Source: Sphingomonas colocasiae (GTDB lineage Bacteria; Pseudomonadota; Alphaproteobacteria; Sphingomonadales; Sphingomonadaceae). From it: a DNA stretch of 64,000 nt. The position numbers and the translations under genes were made by a program. Position 1 is the first letter of the stretch; the number at the start of each line of letters is the position of its first letter. The DNA lies in contig NZ_JAINVV010000004.1 in assembly GCF_019880585.1 (NCBI RefSeq), positions 992,001 through 1,056,000 on the forward strand, read 5' to 3'. Under the pieces are notes generated by a model. That model saw only the letters and a list, made by a program, of their open reading frames with translations, ran no database searches and was not told the DNA's origin. Positions 8,806 through 17,658 of this stretch are shown one piece after another.

Positions 8806-11800
8806 TTACGCCAATGTCATGAGGCTGGCATTGCCGCCCGCCGCCGTTGTGTTGATGGAAGTCGATACCTCTTCGACCAGCCAGTCGAGCGTATAGGCGT
8901 CCGCCTCGCCACATTGCGCGGGGGAGGCGGCCTGCACCAATATGATCGGGCCGGGGCGGGCGGCGATGTCGCGCGCTTCGGCGCGGATGCGGTCGGCGTC
9001 GCCTTCGATCAGCGCACCGGCGAGCGGTTCGTCCGGCTGGAGCGGGGATATGCGCGCCGATACGCTTGCCGGCGCGCCCGCAAGCAGCCCGGCAAGGCCC
9101 GCCTGGTCGTCGATCGCCACGCTGTTGCCCGTGGCGAGCACCGCCGCGACCTGCTGGTGGAGGCCCGCCGCCGATATCGGCCGGATCAGGATGCGGCCGC
9201 GCGGATGAAGGGCGTAGAGGTTGCGTTCGCCCACCGGCCCCGCCAGCTCCAGCTCGATGCCGAGCCCCGAATTCTCGCCATAGCGTCGCGCCTGTTCGGC
9301 CGCCGCCTGCTCTCCGTTCGCCGTCAGCCAGCCGGCATAGTCGAGCAGCGCGGCATCGGTATGCGCGGTGCCATGGCCCGGCGGCACCGGCACGGTCTTG
9401 ACGAGACGGCCGAGATAGAGCGGTCCGCCCGCCTTGGGGCCGGTGCCCGAAAGACCACGCCCGCCAAAGGGCTGGACGCCGACGACCGCGCCGATGACGT
9501 TGCGGTTGATGTAGAGATTGCCTGCCCGGATCCGTGAGGTGACATGCGCGATCGTCTCGTCGAGCCGCGTGTGCAGGCCGAAGGTGAGGCCATAGCCGGT
9601 CGCGTTGATCGCATCGATCAGCGCATCGAGCCGTTCGCGCTGATACCGCACGACATGGAGGACGGGGCCGAACACCTCGCGCTTGAGCGCGCCGATATCG
9701 TCGAGCTCGATGATCGTCGGCGGCACGAAGGTGCCGTGCGCGGTCTCGGACGCGAGATCGAGCTGCGCGACCGGCCGGCCGGCGGCGCGCATCGCCGCGA
9801 TATGCGCCTCGATCGTGTCCTTCGCCTCGGCGGTGATCACCGGGCCGATATCGACGCGCAACCGATCGGTGCGCCCGATGCTCAGTTCGTTGAGCGCGCC
9901 CTTGAGCATCGCCAGCGTGCGATCGGCGATTTCCTCCTGCAGGCACAGGATGCGCAGCGCCGAGCAGCGCTGGCCCGCGCTGTCGAAGGCGGAGGCGATC
10001 ACGTCGGCCACCACCTGTTCGGCGAGCGCCGAGGAATCGACGATCATCGCATTCTGGCCGCCGGTCTCCGCGATCAGCGGAATCGGCTTGCCCGCCGGGG
10101 ACAGGCGATCGGCAAGCTGGCCCTGGATCAGCCGCGCGACTTCGGTCGATCCGGTGAACATCACCGCCGATGTCTCCGGGGCCGCGACGAGGGCCGCGCC
10201 GATCCTGCCGTCGCCGGGGAGCAACTGCAGCGCGTCGGCGGGCACGCCCGCTTCATGCAGCAGGCGAACGCCTTCCGCCGCGATCAGCGGGGTTTCTTCA
10301 GCGGGCTTGGCGAGCACGGGGTTGCCTGCGACGAGCGCGGCGGCGATCTGGCCGGTGAAGATGGCGAGCGGGAAGTTCCAGGGGCTGATACAGACCACCG
10401 GGCCGAGCGGCGCATGGACGGGACCGAAGGTGCTGCGTGCCTGCGCGGCATAATAGCGCAGGAAATCCACGGCCTCTCGGACCTCGGCGATGGCGTTGGG
10501 CAGCGACTTGCCCGCTTCGCGCACGATCAGGCCGAGCAGGATCGGCATCCGCTGTTCGAACAGATCGGCCGCGCGCTCGAGGCAGGCGGCGCGTTCGGCG
10601 ATGGGCGCCGCGATCCAGTTCGAACGCGACGCCTGTGTCGCGGCCGCGCGCGCGGCATCGGCCGATGCTTCGGTCACGATGCCGACCGTGTCGCGATGAT
10701 CAGCGGGATTGAGCACGGGGCGGGCGGTGCCCTGGCGATCGGCCGGCGCGGATGTCCAATCGATCGCGGCGCTTTCGCGCAGCTTCTCGCCAAGCGCGGC
10801 GAGTGCGGTTTCGTCGCTCAGGTCGATGCCTGTCGAATTGCGCCGTGCGCCATAAAGGTCGGCGGGGAGCGAGATCTGGTCGTGCGGTGCACCGGGGATC
10901 GGCATGGCGCGGACGATCTCGACCGGATCGGCGACCAGGTCTTCGATCGATACCGCCGGATCGGCGATGCGGTTGACGAACGAGGAATTGGCGCCGTTTT
11001 CGAGCAGGCGGCGCACCAGATAGGCGAGCAGCGTCTCGTGCGTGCCGACCGGGGCATAGATGCGGCACGGCCGGTCCAGAGCGTCCGCGCCGACGACTTC
11101 CTCGTACAGTGGCTCGCCCATGCCGTGCAGGCACTGGAACTCGTAATCGCCCAAGGTGAAATCCGGCCCCGCCATCCGGTAGATGGTGGCGAGCGTCTGC
11201 GCATTATGCGTGGCGAATTGCGGGAATACCGCATCGGTCGCGCCGAGCAGCTTGCGCGCGCAGGCGACATAGGCGACGTCGGTGTGGATCTTGCGGGTAT
11301 AGACAGGGAAGCCGGCGAGCCCGTCGACCTGGGCGCGCTTGATCTCCGCGTCCCAATAGGCGCCCTTGACCAGCCGCACCATCATCCGCCGGCCCGCGCG
11401 CCGCGACAGGTCGATGATGAAATCGAGCACGCAGGGGCAGCGCTTGCCATAGGCCTGGACGACGAAGCCCAGCCCGTTCCAGCCGGCGAGATCGGGATCG
11501 AACGCCAGACTTTCGAGTAGATCGAGCGAGAGTTCGAGCCGGTCGGCTTCCTCCGCATCGATATTGAAGCCGATGTCGTAGGAGCGCGACAGCGCGGCGA
11601 GCGCCTTCACCCTGGGCAACAGTTCGTCCATCACGCGTTCGGCCTGGGCGCGCGCATAGCGGGGATGGAGCGCGGACAGCTTGATCGAAATGCCGGGGCC
11701 GCCATAGATGCCGCGCCCCGCCGATGCCGCGCCGATCGCATGGATCGCGCTTTCATAGTCGCGATAGTAACGGTCGGCGTCGGCCGCGGTGGTCGCGGCT

Positions 11801-12447
11801 TCGCCGAGCATGTCGTAGGAATAGCCGAAGCCCTTGGCTTCCATCTCGCGTGAGCGGCGCAGCGCTTCCGCGATCGTCTCGCCGGTCACGAACTGTTCGC
11901 CCATCATCCGCATCGCCAGGTCGACGCCCCGGCGCACCACCGGCTCGCCGGCGCGTGCGACCAGCCGGGTGAGCGCGGCGCCGAGCCCGCGATCGTTGAC
12001 GCTGTTGACCAGCTTGCCGGTGACGACAAGACCCCAGGTCGCTGCGTTGACGAACAGCGACCGTCCGCCGCCGAGATGCGATTTCCAGTCGCCATCGGCG
12101 ATCTTGTCGCGAATGAGCGCATCGCGCGTCGCGCTGTCGGGGATGCGCAGCAAGGCTTCGGCCAGGCACATCAGCGCCACGCCTTCCTCGCTCGACAGCG
12201 AATATTCCTGCACCAGCCCTTCGACGCCCGTGCCCTTATGCTTGGCGCGCAGCGCGGTGATCAGGCGCCGGGCGGTTTCTCGCGCGGCGTTGCGGGTCTC
12301 CTCAGGCAATGTCGCGGCGGCCAGCAGCGGTGCGACGCAGTCGGGTTCCGGGCGACGATAGACGGCGGTGATCGCCTGGCGCAGCGCGTCCTGCCGCCGG
12401 ATCGGCGGCGCGAAGCTGGAGAAGGACGGTTCTGCGGCTGCGGTCAT
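8806..12447 (-). CDS. putA: bifunctional proline dehydrogenase / L-glutamate gamma-semialdehyde dehydrogenase
   Basis: At 1213 residues this is the two-enzyme PutA that turns proline into glutamate: an FAD-dependent proline dehydrogenase domain (about residues 80-480) and an NAD-dependent aldehyde dehydrogenase domain (about 560-1010) with the ETGGQNA glutamate motif and the GQRCSALR catalytic cysteine. A C-terminal extension of about 200 residues follows. Unlike E. coli PutA there is no N-terminal ribbon-helix-helix domain, so it should not repress its own gene. That job probably falls to the divergent Lrp-type gene at 12566. A palindrome lies between the two starts. Confidence 0.96.
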   Translation of the reverse strand: MTAAAEPSFSSFAPPIRRQDALRQAITAVYRRPEPDCVAPLLAAATLPEETRNAARETARRLITALRAKHKGTGVEGLVQEYSLSSEEGVALMCLAEALLRIPDSATRDALIRDKIADGDWKSHLGGGRSLFVNAATWGLVVTGKLVNSVNDRGLGAALTRLVARAGEPVVRRGVDLAMRMMGEQFVTGETIAEALRRSREMEAKGFGYSYDMLGEAATTAADADRYYRDYESAIHAIGAASAGRGIYGGPGISIKLSALHPRYARAQAERVMDELLPRVKALAALSRSYDIGFNIDAEEADRLELSLDLLESLAFDPDLAGWNGLGFVVQAYGKRCPCVLDFIIDLSRRAGRRMMVRLVKGAYWDAEIKRAQVDGLAGFPVYTRKIHTDVAYVACARKLLGATDAVFPQFATHNAQTLATIYRMAGPDFTLGDYEFQCLHGMGEPLYEEVVGADALDRPCRIYAPVGTHETLLAYLVRRLLENGANSSFVNRIADPAVSIEDLVADPVEIVRAMPIPGAPHDQISLPADLYGARRNSTGIDLSDETALAALGEKLRESAAIDWTSAPADRQGTARPVLNPADHRDTVGIVTEASADAARAAATQASRSNWIAAPIAERAACLERAADLFEQRMPILLGLIVREAGKSLPNAIAEVREAVDFLRYYAAQARSTFGPVHAPLGPVVCISPWNFPLAIFTGQIAAALVAGNPVLAKPAEETPLIAAEGVRLLHEAGVPADALQLLPGDGRIGAALVAAPETSAVMFTGSTEVARLIQGQLADRLSPAGKPIPLIAETGGQNAMIVDSSALAEQVVADVIASAFDSAGQRCSALRILCLQEEIADRTLAMLKGALNELSIGRTDRLRVDIGPVITAEAKDTIEAHIAAMRAAGRPVAQLDLASETAHGTFVPPTIIELDDIGALKREVFGPVLHVVRYQRERLDALIDAINATGYGLTFGLHTRLDETIAHVTSRIRAGNLYINRNVIGAVVGVQPFGGRGLSGTGPKAGGPLYLGRLVKTVPVPPGHGTAHTDAALLDYAGWLTANGEQAAAEQARRYGENSGLGIELELAGPVGERNLYALHPRGRILIRPISAAGLHQQVAAVLATGNSVAIDDQAGLAGLLAGAPASVSARISPLQPDEPLAGALIEGDADRIRAEARDIAARPGPIILVQAASPAQCGEADAYTLDWLVEEVSTSINTTAAGGNASLMTLA

Positions 12448-12510
12448 GCGGAGGCTCCTGGAAATCCCGGTCCGATATAGAATGAAACCCGAAGTCCTTC
12501 AGACTTTTCA

Positions 12511-12539
12511 TATGGTCATTTCAGGTGAAATAGACCATA
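12511..12539. promoter_or_regulatory. palindromic candidate operator between putA and Lrp-type regulator
   Basis: Arms TATGGTC and GACCATA enclose a second inverted pair, TTTCA and TGAAA, making a nearly symmetric 29-base site in the 118-base divergent gap. It is A+T-rich against its surroundings and lies 27 bases before the regulator start and 64 from the putA start. Lrp-family regulators bind such degenerate palindromes; I infer that this is the site for the neighbouring regulator. Confidence 0.55.
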
Positions 12540-12565
12540 ATTTCCGAGAAAGTCAGGGAAATACA

Positions 12566-13036
12566 ATGGATATATCCACAAATTTGGTCGATCTGGACGA
12601 GTTCGACCGCCGCATCCTGGCTGTGCTGGCGGATGATGGGCGGATGACCGTCACCGAACTGGCGAAGCGCGTCGGATTGTCGAAGACGCCCTGCATGGTC
12701 CGCTTCAAGCGCCTTGTCGACGCCCGCTACATCCTCGGCTTCCGCGCGATCATCGATCCGGTGAAGCTGGGCATGGATCATATCGCATTCGCCGAGGTGA
12801 AGCTGTCCGACACGCGCGAAAAGGCGTTGGAGGAATTCAACACCGCGGTGCGCAGGATTCCCGAAGTCGAGGAATGCCACATGATCGCGGGCAATTTCGA
12901 CTATCTGCTGAAGGTGCGGACCTCCGATATCCGCAAATATCGCGCGGTGCTGGGCGAGAAGATCTCAAGCCTGCCGCACGTCGCCAACACCTCCACCTTC
13001 GTGGCGATGCAGACCGTCCGTGAGGCGGTGGCCTGA
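12566..13036 (+). CDS. Lrp/AsnC family transcriptional regulator, probable proline-responsive activator
   Basis: A 156-residue regulator with an N-terminal winged helix-turn-helix ([19 protein letters not shown], residues 32-50) and a C-terminal RAM/AsnC ligand-binding domain. The start ATG 12566 ([18 protein letters not shown]) follows an AGGGAAA ribosome site. It is divergent from putA, the usual place of PutR-type activators that switch on putA when proline is present. The family is certain; the PutR role is inferred from position. Confidence 0.9.
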   Translation: MDISTNLVDLDEFDRRILAVLADDGRMTVTELAKRVGLSKTPCMVRFKRLVDARYILGFRAIIDPVKLGMDHIAFAEVKLSDTREKALEEFNTAVRRIPEVEECHMIAGNFDYLLKVRTSDIRKYRAVLGEKISSLPHVANTSTFVAMQTVREAVA

Positions 13037-13103
13037 TTTGACGCGTCGATGCCGGTTCGTGCATGGCGAAGCCGGCCCGACGACGGATGAGCCGGAGTTT
13101 CCC

Positions 13104-13475
13104 ATGCATGTCTCCCACGACCCTTCGGCGCCTGTTGCCGAAACGATCTCCTTCGATGCCTTTCTGGCGGTCGATATCCGCGTCGGCACGATTGTCGAGG
13201 CCGAACCCTTTCCCGAAGCGCGCAAGCCGTCGATCAAGCTGGTGATCGATTTCGGTCCGACGATCGGCCGCCGCAAGTCGTCCGCGCAGATCACGCGCCA
13301 TTACACCCCAGAAACGCTGATCGGTCGACAGGTCGCCGCCGTGGTCAATTTCCCGCCGCGCCAGATCGGCAAATTCATGTCCGAAGTCCTGACGCTCGGT
13401 TTTCCCGATGCCGATGGCGAGGTGGTGCTGGCGATGCCGGGCCTCGCGGTGCCTGACGGTGGGCGGCTGTTCTAG
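13104..13475 (+). CDS. csaA: CsaA-type tRNA-binding domain protein
   Basis: A 123-residue protein made almost entirely of one EMAP-II/CsaA-like OB-fold tRNA-binding domain: [30 protein letters not shown] near the N terminus and [21 protein letters not shown] later are typical. CsaA proteins bind tRNA-like ligands and have been described as export-related chaperones. Start ATG 13104 was chosen because it leaves only a short leader before the domain. It follows the Lrp gene by 67 bases and runs convergent with the next gene. Confidence 0.85.
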   Translation: MHVSHDPSAPVAETISFDAFLAVDIRVGTIVEAEPFPEARKPSIKLVIDFGPTIGRRKSSAQITRHYTPETLIGRQVAAVVNFPPRQIGKFMSEVLTLGFPDADGEVVLAMPGLAVPDGGRLF

Positions 13476-13485
13476 GGGCTGGACC

Positions 13486-14247
13486 CTAGAGCGCCGCCGC
13501 GATCGCGCGTTCGACCGGTGAGGGGCCGGACGGATCGAGCGTCCCGCTCGGTAGCAATGGCGGTTGCGCCAGGAAGCGCGGTCGAGCGCCGAGGTGCGGC
13601 TGGGCGGAATGGACCAGGAAAGGATGGCAGAGATAGACGCTGCCCGCTTCGCCGGTCGCCCATGTTTCCGCGCAGCCGCGACTTTCGTCGAAGCCGTTCG
13701 CGGCCAGTTCTCGCAGGGTAAGCCCGTCCTCGCCGGCTGGCGCCAGCATCCGCGCGATCGAACGATGCGATCCGATCCTGATCCGTGTCGGCGCATCGTT
13801 CTCACCGACATCCGAGAAGAGGAAAAGCATCAGCAGTGCACGGCCCCGCGACATGATATTCGCGCGCCAGGCCATGAAGTCGGGATCCTCATGGCCGAAA
13901 CTCACATCGATATGCCATCCGGTATCGCCGGGGTCGGCCGGTGAAGGAAAGCGGACCGGAAACGTACCCATAGCGCGCGGCGGCAGCCATCGTCCCGCAC
14001 CGGCCAGCCGATCATAGGCGGCATGAAGGATCGGGGTATTCGCAGCCTCGGCGAAGGGCGGCTGATGATACATGCCGAGCCGGATCACCGGGCGTGTCCA
14101 GCTCGCCGGATTGTCGGGATCGCAGCCGGTATCGCGCCAGAGGATCGCGCGCGCCTGGTCCGCCATCGAGCGGGGGAAGGCGCCGGAGATTTTCACAAAG
14201 CCGTCCCGGATGAAATCCGCGATCATGGAGTCTTCGCTCATCGTCAT
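13486..14247 (-). CDS. phytanoyl-CoA dioxygenase family protein
   Basis: A 253-residue Fe(II)/2-oxoglutarate oxygenase of the PhyH family. The facial-triad start HxD is seen in WHIDVSF (about residues 111-117), the distal histidine in CHPFLVHSAQPHLG, and the 2-oxoglutarate-binding arginine in the following ARPRF. Its substrate cannot be told from sequence. It stands alone between a convergent csaA gene and a divergent HTH gene. Confidence 0.8.
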   Translation of the reverse strand: MTMSEDSMIADFIRDGFVKISGAFPRSMADQARAILWRDTGCDPDNPASWTRPVIRLGMYHQPPFAEAANTPILHAAYDRLAGAGRWLPPRAMGTFPVRFPSPADPGDTGWHIDVSFGHEDPDFMAWRANIMSRGRALLMLFLFSDVGENDAPTRIRIGSHRSIARMLAPAGEDGLTLRELAANGFDESRGCAETWATGEAGSVYLCHPFLVHSAQPHLGARPRFLAQPPLLPSGTLDPSGPSPVERAIAAAL

Positions 14248-14362
14248 GGCTTAGCCGCGCCGACGGCACTTGGGAAAGAGCGTGGGCGACGGTCGCGCAT
14301 CGGTCACGATAGGGCAGGCTGCACGGAAGCTGAAACGCGTAAGCCTGCTCCAGCTCTTTGTG

Positions 14363-14415
14363 ACCGCATCGCTTGACGCGGAAAACCGGTTCCCACCTTT
14401 CCGCACGATGCTCTA
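14363..14415 (-). repeat. dispersed hairpin repeat, same family as the 50481 block
   Basis: On the minus strand this reads as one unit of the tandem block at 50481-50745: outer arms around GCATCG/CGATGC and inner arms GCGGAAA and TTTTCCGC with a GTGGGAACCGG loop. It sits 10 bases before the HTH gene start at 14426, inside the 14248-14425 divergent gap. A single copy here and four there show a dispersed repeat family. Confidence 0.7.
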
Positions 14416-14425
14416 AATTGAGCGC

Positions 14426-15010
14426 ATGGGCCAGCGAGTCTCTCCTCTGGACGGCATCCACCCGCCACAGGCGCCGCTCGGTCGCGCGCTGCGGCGTTGG
14501 CGCGTGCTGCATCGCATCAAGCATTCGGATGCGGCGGAACGCTTCGGTGTGGCGCAATCGACGGTTTCGCGCTGGGAAGCGGGTGCGCAGGCGATGGAGC
14601 CGGCCGAACGCGCCAAGGTGGAGGCGGTGCTTGCCGCGCGGCTCGACGCCGGGGCCGACCGCGTGCTCGCCGGATTGGTGAGCGACAACCCGCGCGCCAT
14701 GCACCTGATCTGCGATCTCAGCCACCGCCTGCTCGCTCTGTCTCCGGCGCGGGCGCGAGATTTCGGCTGTGGGCCCGACGCGATGATCGGCCGATCGCTC
14801 TGGCCTTTCATCACCGAGGAACTGGCGGCGATGGAGGCGCGGCTGCCCGCATTGGGCTGGCGCGAGCGTCCCGGCGTCGCGCCGGTAGAGATGGAAACCG
14901 GCGCGAACGAATCCGATGTCGTGCCGGTTCGCCCGAGCCTTTGCCGCTGGACGCGCTTCGTCCTGTCCGACGGCACCGCCGCGCGGCTGGTGGAGACACT
15001 GGGCGCATAA
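14426..15010 (+). CDS. XRE-type helix-turn-helix protein with C-terminal sensor-like region
   Basis: A 194-residue protein. Residues 16-70 form an XRE helix-turn-helix (GRALRRWRVLHRIKHSD through FGVAQSTVSRWEAG). The rest has no catalytic motif and resembles a PAS-like fold seen in some alphaproteobacterial XRE proteins, with a stretch from about residue 85 on ending in an LSDGTAARLVETL segment. It is followed after 42 bases by an MFS transporter gene on the same strand and may control it. Effector unknown. Confidence 0.75.
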   Translation: MGQRVSPLDGIHPPQAPLGRALRRWRVLHRIKHSDAAERFGVAQSTVSRWEAGAQAMEPAERAKVEAVLAARLDAGADRVLAGLVSDNPRAMHLICDLSHRLLALSPARARDFGCGPDAMIGRSLWPFITEELAAMEARLPALGWRERPGVAPVEMETGANESDVVPVRPSLCRWTRFVLSDGTAARLVETLGA

Positions 15011-15052
15011 CTTATGCGTTGCCGCGTTCGCGGGCGTGGCTAGACCGGGCGA

Positions 15053-16231
15053 ATGACCACAACCCCCAGCCGCCATGTCGGCACATTCCTGCTGATCGTC
15101 AGTGGCACGGTCATCGGCATTGCCGGGACCGACCTGATCCTGCCGGCGGTTCCCGGACTGCCGGCGGCGCTGGGCGGGGATCTGCCGCGCGCCCAACTTG
15201 TGCTCGCCAGCTTCACTGCGGGTGCGGCAGCGGGGTTGCTCTTCTTCGGCGAACTCGGTGCCCGGTTCGATCAGCGCCGGTTGCTGGCGGTTTCGTTGCT
15301 CGCCTACGGATCGATTTCGTTGATTTGCAGCTTCAGCCCGTCATTGGACGCGTTGATCGCGCTGCGTTTCCTGCAAGGCGCCTCCGGCGCGGCGGCGGCC
15401 GTGTTCGCGCCGGGCCTGTTGCGGCTGCTGTATGGCGACGGGCGCGCTGTGGGCGCGCTCGGGCTGCTCGGCAGTATCGAATCGCTGGTGCCCGCCCTGG
15501 CGCCGCTGGTGGGGCTGTGGTTGCTCGGCCTTTGGGGCTGGCGCGCGAGCTTCGACGTGCTCGCGGCGCTCGGTTTCGCGCTGGCGGCGATCACCCTCTT
15601 GCGCCATCACCATCTGCCGAGGCCCGCGGCAAGCCGGAACGGCGGGGGCTATCTGCGTCTGCTGAGCGATCCCGTCTTCATGCGCTATGCGCTCAGCCAT
15701 GCCTGCACGCTGGGCGCGCTGCTCGTCTTCGTGTTCGGCGCGCCCACCGTCTTCACGGTCGTGATGGGGGGCGGTATCGCCGACTTCATCACGATGCAGA
15801 TGAGCGGTATCGCCTGTTTCGTCGTCGCATCCAACCTGGCCGGTACCTGCGCCCGCCGGTTCGGCGCGGAGCCGATGATCCTGCTCGGCAACGTGATCTC
15901 GGCGGCGGGCGGTGTCGCGATGCTCGGCTATGCGCTGGCGGGCGGTACGGATCCGCTGGGCGTCACCGCGATTTTCCTGCTGTTCAATATCGGCCTGGGG
16001 CTGCGCGGGCCGCCCGGTTTCCACCGCGCGGTGGTGGCGTCAAGGGGGGACGATGCGCGCGGCGCCGCATTGGTGATCGTGGCGATCCTGCTCGTCACCT
16101 CGCTGGGCACCGCCAGTGTCGCGCCCTTTATCGAGCGTGGACTTGTGCCGCTGTCCGCCGGGGCGGCGCTGATCGCGGTCTCGGGCGTCCTGCTGCTGTT
16201 GTTGCTGCCGCCGCTGAAGCACGAGTCCTGA
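15053..16231 (+). CDS. MFS transporter, Bcr/CflA-like drug efflux type
   Basis: A 392-residue inner-membrane permease with twelve predicted spans. The first span contains IAGTDLILPAVPGLP, the typical Bcr/CflA start with its acidic residue, and the loop after span 2 has GARFDQRR, a version of MFS motif A. By family, drug or small-molecule efflux driven by protons is likely. It lies just downstream of an HTH gene and ends 28 bases before a candidate Pho box and 180 bases before btaA. Confidence 0.85.
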   Translation: MTTTPSRHVGTFLLIVSGTVIGIAGTDLILPAVPGLPAALGGDLPRAQLVLASFTAGAAAGLLFFGELGARFDQRRLLAVSLLAYGSISLICSFSPSLDALIALRFLQGASGAAAAVFAPGLLRLLYGDGRAVGALGLLGSIESLVPALAPLVGLWLLGLWGWRASFDVLAALGFALAAITLLRHHHLPRPAASRNGGGYLRLLSDPVFMRYALSHACTLGALLVFVFGAPTVFTVVMGGGIADFITMQMSGIACFVVASNLAGTCARRFGAEPMILLGNVISAAGGVAMLGYALAGGTDPLGVTAIFLLFNIGLGLRGPPGFHRAVVASRGDDARGAALVIVAILLVTSLGTASVAPFIERGLVPLSAGAALIAVSGVLLLLLLPPLKHES

Positions 16232-16258
16232 ACGGGACGTCTCGGTTCCTTCGCCAAA

Positions 16259-16276
16259 TCGTCACCATGCCGTCAC
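16259..16276 (+). promoter_or_regulatory. candidate Pho box upstream of btaAB
   Basis: TCGTCAC, then CATG, then CCGTCAC: two direct GTCAC half-sites eleven bases apart, which is the 7-4-7 layout of PhoB sites (CTGTCAT-N4-CTGTCAT). It lies about 135 bases before the btaA start. In Sinorhizobium the btaAB genes are switched on by PhoB under phosphate shortage. The match is imperfect at the second base of both halves. Confidence 0.45.
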
Positions 16277-16287
16277 GACGCGCGTCT

Positions 16288-16376
16288 AGAGCGCTTCCGC
16301 AATGAGCGGAAACGCTCTTGTCTTTCGTGGTCGCATTTTCCGAGCCGTCGACCGTGAACGGTCAACTCGAAAATGC
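16288..16376. repeat. two consecutive palindromes in the btaA leader
   Basis: First hairpin 16288-16318: arms AGAGCGCTTCCGC and GCGGAAACGCTCT with one mismatch. Second 16333-16376: outer arms GCATTTTC and GAAAATGC, then GAG and CTC, with an inner perfect pair GACCGT and ACGGTC. They end 34 bases before the btaA ATG. The first resembles short TCTAGAGCG elements elsewhere (for example near 34590). They could be repeats, a terminator for the MFS gene, or part of the btaA leader RNA. Confidence 0.55.
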
Positions 16377-16410
16377 TCCAAGCGCACCGAAACCGGGCAG
16401 GGGACGCATC

Positions 16411-17658
16411 ATGGCGAGCGCCGCAATCACCGACACGAAACCGGGATCGAACCATCGCGTGCGCGATGCGGTCCTGCAGCATGGCCAGCTCTCGAAGCAG
16501 GGCCTGCTCGAACGCGCCTTCACCTTCGCTTTTCGCGGGCTGGTCTATGCGCAGATCTGGGAAGATCCCGTCGTCGATCTGGAGGCGCTCCAGCTCGGGC
16601 CGGACACGCATCTGGTGACGATCGCGAGCGGCGGCTGCAACGTGTTGTCCTATCTCACCGCCAATCCGGCGCGGATCACCGCCGTCGACCTCAACACCGC
16701 GCATATCGCGCTCAACCGCTTGAAGCTGGCGGCGGCGCGGCGGTTGCCCGATCATGAGAGCTTCTATCGCTTTTTCGGCGATGCCGACCGGCGCGAGAAT
16801 GTGACCGCCTACACCCAGCATGTCGCGCCGCATCTCGACGAAACGTCGCGCCGTTATTGGGAAGGGCGCGACATGATCGGGCGCCGCCGGATCGGCGGCT
16901 TCGCGCGCAATTTCTACCGCCGGGGGCTGCTCGGCAATTTCATCGACGTCGCGCACCTGCTCGCCAGATTCTATGGCGTCGATCCACGGCAATTGCTTCA
17001 GGCCGGCTCCATCGAGGAACAGCGCGTGATCTTCGACGCGCATTTCGCGCCGGTGTTCGACCGGCGGTTCATCCGCTGGCTGACGAGCAATCCCGCGTCC
17101 CTGTTCGGCCTGGGCATCCCGCCCGCGCAATATGAAGTGCTCGCCGGCGGCAAGGACATGGCGCTGGTGCTGCGCGAGCGGCTCGAGAAGCTCGCATGCG
17201 ACTTCGATATCGGCTCCAACTATTTCGCCTGGCAGGCGTTCGGCAAAGGCTATGGCAAGGCGCCGGGCGCTTCCGTGCCCCCCTATCTGGAGGCCGCCAA
17301 TTACGAAGCGGTGGTGTCGCGCGTCGACCGGGTCGATGTACGCCACGCCAATTTCGTCGATTTCCTGCGTGAGAATGGCGATGCCAGCCTCGATCGCTAT
17401 GTCCTGCTCGATGCACAGGACTGGATGACGGACGCGCAGCTCACCACCTTGTGGAGCGAAATCACGCGTACTGCAAAGCCCGGTTCGCGCGTGCTCTTCC
17501 GGACGGCCGCCGAACCGACGCTGCTGCCGGGCCGCGTGCCCGACGCGATCCTGAACCGCTGGCAATATGAAGAGGCCGCGTCGCGCGATTTCACCCGGCG
17601 CGATCGTTCGTCGATTTATGGCGGCGTGCATCTCTATGTGCTGAAGGGTGCCGCCTGA
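16411..17658 (+). CDS. btaA: S-adenosylmethionine:diacylglycerol 3-amino-3-carboxypropyltransferase (BtaA, DUF3419)
   Basis: A 415-residue DUF3419/BtaA protein, the first enzyme of betaine-lipid (DGTS) synthesis: it moves the aminocarboxypropyl group of SAM to diacylglycerol. Typical segments are FRGLVYAQIWEDPVVDLEAL, the SAM-site TIASGGCNVLSYL, VDLNTAHIALNRLKL, and a late LLDAQDWM. ATG 16411 was chosen because a GGGGAC ribosome site lies before it. The stop overlaps the start of btaB by one base, so the pair is one operon. Such lipids replace phospholipids when phosphate is scarce, and a possible Pho box lies upstream. Confidence 0.92.
   Translation: MASAAITDTKPGSNHRVRDAVLQHGQLSKQGLLERAFTFAFRGLVYAQIWEDPVVDLEALQLGPDTHLVTIASGGCNVLSYLTANPARITAVDLNTAHIALNRLKLAAARRLPDHESFYRFFGDADRRENVTAYTQHVAPHLDETSRRYWEGRDMIGRRRIGGFARNFYRRGLLGNFIDVAHLLARFYGVDPRQLLQAGSIEEQRVIFDAHFAPVFDRRFIRWLTSNPASLFGLGIPPAQYEVLAGGKDMALVLRERLEKLACDFDIGSNYFAWQAFGKGYGKAPGASVPPYLEAANYEAVVSRVDRVDVRHANFVDFLRENGDASLDRYVLLDAQDWMTDAQLTTLWSEITRTAKPGSRVLFRTAAEPTLLPGRVPDAILNRWQYEEAASRDFTRRDRSSIYGGVHLYVLKGAA

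Noticed and set aside
14497-16305. A 602-codon plus-strand frame across the HTH and MFS genes
   Set aside because: It is out of frame with both genes, whose HTH motif and membrane spans are clear, and its translation is low-complexity.
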